From an uncultured Lachnospiraceae bacterium (lineage in GTDB: Bacteria; Bacillota_A; Clostridia; Lachnospirales; Lachnospiraceae), in the NCBI GenBank assembly GCA_902783205.1, contig CACZQE010000328.1, positions 1 to 7,384 on the forward strand: DNA of 7,384 nt. The letters are read 5' to 3'. The translations under genes and the position numbers were made by a program. Of this stretch, positions 6,005-7,384 are shown in pieces; position 1 is the first letter of the stretch, and the number at the start of each line of letters is the position of its first letter. The notes under the pieces are model-generated. The model was not told the origin of the DNA. It ran no database searches and saw only the letters and a program-made list of their open reading frames with translations.

Positions 6005-6029
6005 TATTTTCATAAATTAACTGACAATT
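6005..6029. promoter_or_regulatory. Two overlapping CodY-box matches in the codY leader
   Basis: The CodY consensus is AATTTTCWGAAAATT. AATTAACTGACAATT at 6015-6029 matches 12 of 15 positions, and TATTTTCATAAATTA at 6005-6019 matches 11 of 15. Their centres are 10 bp, one helical turn, apart. They begin just downstream of the predicted codY transcription start (about 6035), where bound CodY could block initiation or early elongation. The consensus is established knowledge; occupancy here is inferred. Confidence 0.58.
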
Positions 6030-6041
6030 TTATGTATTAGA

Positions 6042-6070
6042 ATTCTATCACATTCAACTTCTAAAAACAA
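6042..6070 (-). promoter_or_regulatory. Sigma-A promoter of codY with extended -10
   Basis: On the minus strand: TTGTTT (6065-6070), 17 nt, then TAGAAT (6042-6047), preceded by TGA to give a TGn extension. The -10 is 5/6 to consensus. The predicted start near 6035 leaves a leader of about 80 nt that contains the CodY-box matches. The surroundings are AT-rich, so other -10-like words exist (for example TAAAAT about 10 nt downstream), but their spacing is poorer. Confidence 0.65.
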
Positions 6071-6146
6071 TTCAATTATCTAAATAATAATGATTTTTCC
6101 AAATTAACTTGCAAATCAAAACAAATGTATGCAAAAAGCACAAAAG

Positions 6147-6178
6147 AAAAAGATGTGAGAATGCACTCACATCTTTTT
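6147..6178 (-). terminator. Intrinsic terminator of topA
   Basis: Stem GATGTGAG/CTCACATC (6166-6173 with 6152-6159) with a 6-nt loop is extended by five A-T pairs. The minus-strand transcript continues with UUUUUCUUUU. The hairpin begins only two to three bases after the topA stop codon. A U-run also exists on the plus side, but no plus-strand gene ends here. It separates topA from the codY promoter. Confidence 0.87.
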
Positions 6179-6180
6179 TC

Positions 6181-7384
6181 TCATTCTTCTTCATCTTTTG
6201 ATATAACGTTTCCGCACTGGGGATTGGAGCAGACAATCTTCTTGCCCTTTTCCACCATATAGCTTCCGCACTTTTCACAGGGCTTGCCATAGGGCTTCTG
6301 CCAGCTCATGAAATCACATTCCGGATTATCGATGCATCCGTAATACTTTCTTCCCCTCTTGGTTTTCTTAAGAACAACTTCCTTACCGCAATTGGGGCAT
6401 GCAACACCTGTCTTCTCATAGAAAGGTTTCGTATTACGGCACTCGGGGAATCCCGGGCAGGCCAGGAACTTGCCGTGCGGTCCGTACTTGATGACCATGT
6501 TCCTTCCACAGACATCACAGATCTCGTCTGATACTTCATCCTCGATCTTGATCTTGGCCAGGCTTTCCTCAGCATCCTGAACAGCAGTCATCAGGTCGGG
6601 ATAAAAATTTTCGACGATTGTCTTCCACTTTACCTTCCCGTCTTCCACTCCGTCCAGAAGGGACTCCATACTTGCGGTGAAGTTAACATCCACAATAGAC
6701 GGAAAAGCTTCCATCATCAGATCATTGACTGCCTCACCCAGCTCTGTGATATAGAGGTTCTTCTTCTCCTTCACAATATACCGTCTGCCCAGCAATGTAG
6801 TAATTGTCGGCGCATAGGTTGAGGGTCTTCCGATTCCCATCTCCTCCAGTTCCCTGACCAGAGAGGCTTCTGTATAATGAGCCGGCGGCTGGGTAAAATG
6901 CTGTGACGGAACCAGTTCCTTTAGAGTAAGGGATGTATTCTCATCAATCTTCTTGATCAGAGCACTCATGGTGTTCTTCTCATTGTCACCGCGGTAGACT
7001 GCCAGATAACCGTCAAACTTCATCCTGGTACCCACAGCATGGAAAAGATACTCTCCTGCCGTGATCCGGATGGTCTTGGTCTCATAGACCGCACATTTCA
7101 TGCGGCTGGCCAGAAAACGGGACCAGATCAGTGAATAGAGCCTGTAGAGGTCTTTCGGAAGCTGGTCTTTGATCGACTCCGGTGAAAGGGAGCTGTCTGT
7201 CGGCCGGATGGCCTCATGGGCATCCTGGATTCTTCCAGAAACAAGACGCCGGCTGTCGGCATCACCCACAAACTCCTCACCGTAGTTCTCACGTATATAT
7301 TCTCTGCACCTTGTATCGGCTGCTTCAGAGACACGGGTAGAATCCGTTCTCAGATAAGTGATCAGACCGACTGTGCCTCTCTTC
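6181..7384 (-). CDS. topA: DNA topoisomerase I (type IA), C-terminal part (5' end outside window)
   Basis: Type IA topoisomerase relaxes negative supercoils behind RNA polymerase by nicking and passing one strand. The frame is open to the right edge and ends at TGA 6181-6183, giving 400 residues. The active-site motif GLITYLRTDSTRVS lies at the very edge; its tyrosine, codon 7354-7356, forms the covalent link to DNA. Further family motifs are AHEAIRPT (about 7195-7220) and HYTEASLVRELEEMGIGRPS (about 6823-6882). The C-terminus carries three four-cysteine zinc ribbons: CDVC...CPGFPEC, CPNC...CIDNPEC and CEKC...CSNPQC, between about 6200 and 6519, which bind single-stranded DNA and often RNA polymerase. 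The N-terminal TOPRIM domain is outside the window. The gene ends at its own terminator, so codY downstream is a separate unit. Confidence 0.97.
   Translation of the reverse strand, partial: KRGTVGLITYLRTDSTRVSEAADTRCREYIRENYGEEFVGDADSRRLVSGRIQDAHEAIRPTDSSLSPESIKDQLPKDLYRLYSLIWSRFLASRMKCAVYETKTIRITAGEYLFHAVGTRMKFDGYLAVYRGDNEKNTMSALIKKIDENTSLTLKELVPSQHFTQPPAHYTEASLVRELEEMGIGRPSTYAPTITTLLGRRYIVKEKKNLYITELGEAVNDLMMEAFPSIVDVNFTASMESLLDGVEDGKVKWKTIVENFYPDLMTAVQDAEESLAKIKIEDEVSDEICDVCGRNMVIKYGPHGKFLACPGFPECRNTKPFYEKTGVACPNCGKEVVLKKTKRGRKYYGCIDNPECDFMSWQKPYGKPCEKCGSYMVEKGKKIVCSNPQCGNVISKDEEE

Noticed and set aside
5954..6013. In-frame 20-residue N-terminal extension of CodY
   Set aside because: The start at 6013 lies in the CodY-box region with no Shine-Dalgarno. 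The family's N-terminus matches the ATG at 5951-5953, which has an AGGTGG site.
6085..6115. Further CodY-box-like word upstream of the codY -35
   Set aside because: The best register gives about 9 of 15 matches, too weak to report beside the stronger pair at 6005-6029.

Overview
The window looks like a chromosomal core region of a Bacillota/Clostridia bacterium, most likely a Lachnospiraceae relative. The reasons are a CodY regulator with the invariant Firmicutes helix-turn-helix, AGGAGG-type ribosome binding sites before nearly every gene, sigma-A type promoters, U-tract terminators, and a DUF1700-like/DUF4097 membrane gene pair. The taxonomic placement is an inference, because no rRNA or other taxonomic marker is present.

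Layout, left to right. (1) 1-1273, plus strand: the 3' part of a multi-pass membrane protein (DUF1700/HAAS-like). It overlaps by 17 bp a membrane-anchored DUF4097-type beta-repeat protein carrying TGD repeats at an exact 19-residue period. (2) 1316-1360: a strong hairpin that can end transcription from both sides. (3) 1387-3317, minus strand: a complete rpsB-tsf unit. It has an extended -10 promoter, a structured leader before rpsB, and a terminator-like attenuator between the two genes. A 13-bp-arm inverted repeat surrounds the rpsB -35 element. (4) 3382-5954, minus strand: codY followed 28 bp later by a large DUF262 (GmrS-like, ParB/Srx-fold) gene. A sigma-A promoter and two overlapping CodY-box matches precede codY. 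(5) 6147-7384, minus strand: a topA terminator directly after the stop codon, then the C-terminal 400 residues of DNA topoisomerase I, cut by the window edge just upstream of its catalytic tyrosine.

How the parts relate. rpsB-tsf supplies ribosomal protein S2 and elongation factor Ts; its leader and intergenic hairpin suggest S2-type feedback and a reduced tsf level. CodY senses nutrient state and probably limits its own transcription through the boxes at the start of its transcript. Because the DUF262 gene has no visible promoter or terminator between it and codY, it is probably read from the same transcript. That would couple a defence-type protein to nutrient status.

The most unusual item is this DUF262 protein. 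Its N-terminal IPEIQRPFVWK and DGQQR motifs are intact, but the place where relatives carry an HNH nuclease (HHIFP...N) reads SQILP...R, which suggests a dead or repurposed nuclease domain. The rest is ordinary housekeeping sequence. No CRISPR, tRNA, rRNA or insertion sequence was seen. There is no stretch over 300 bases without a gene.
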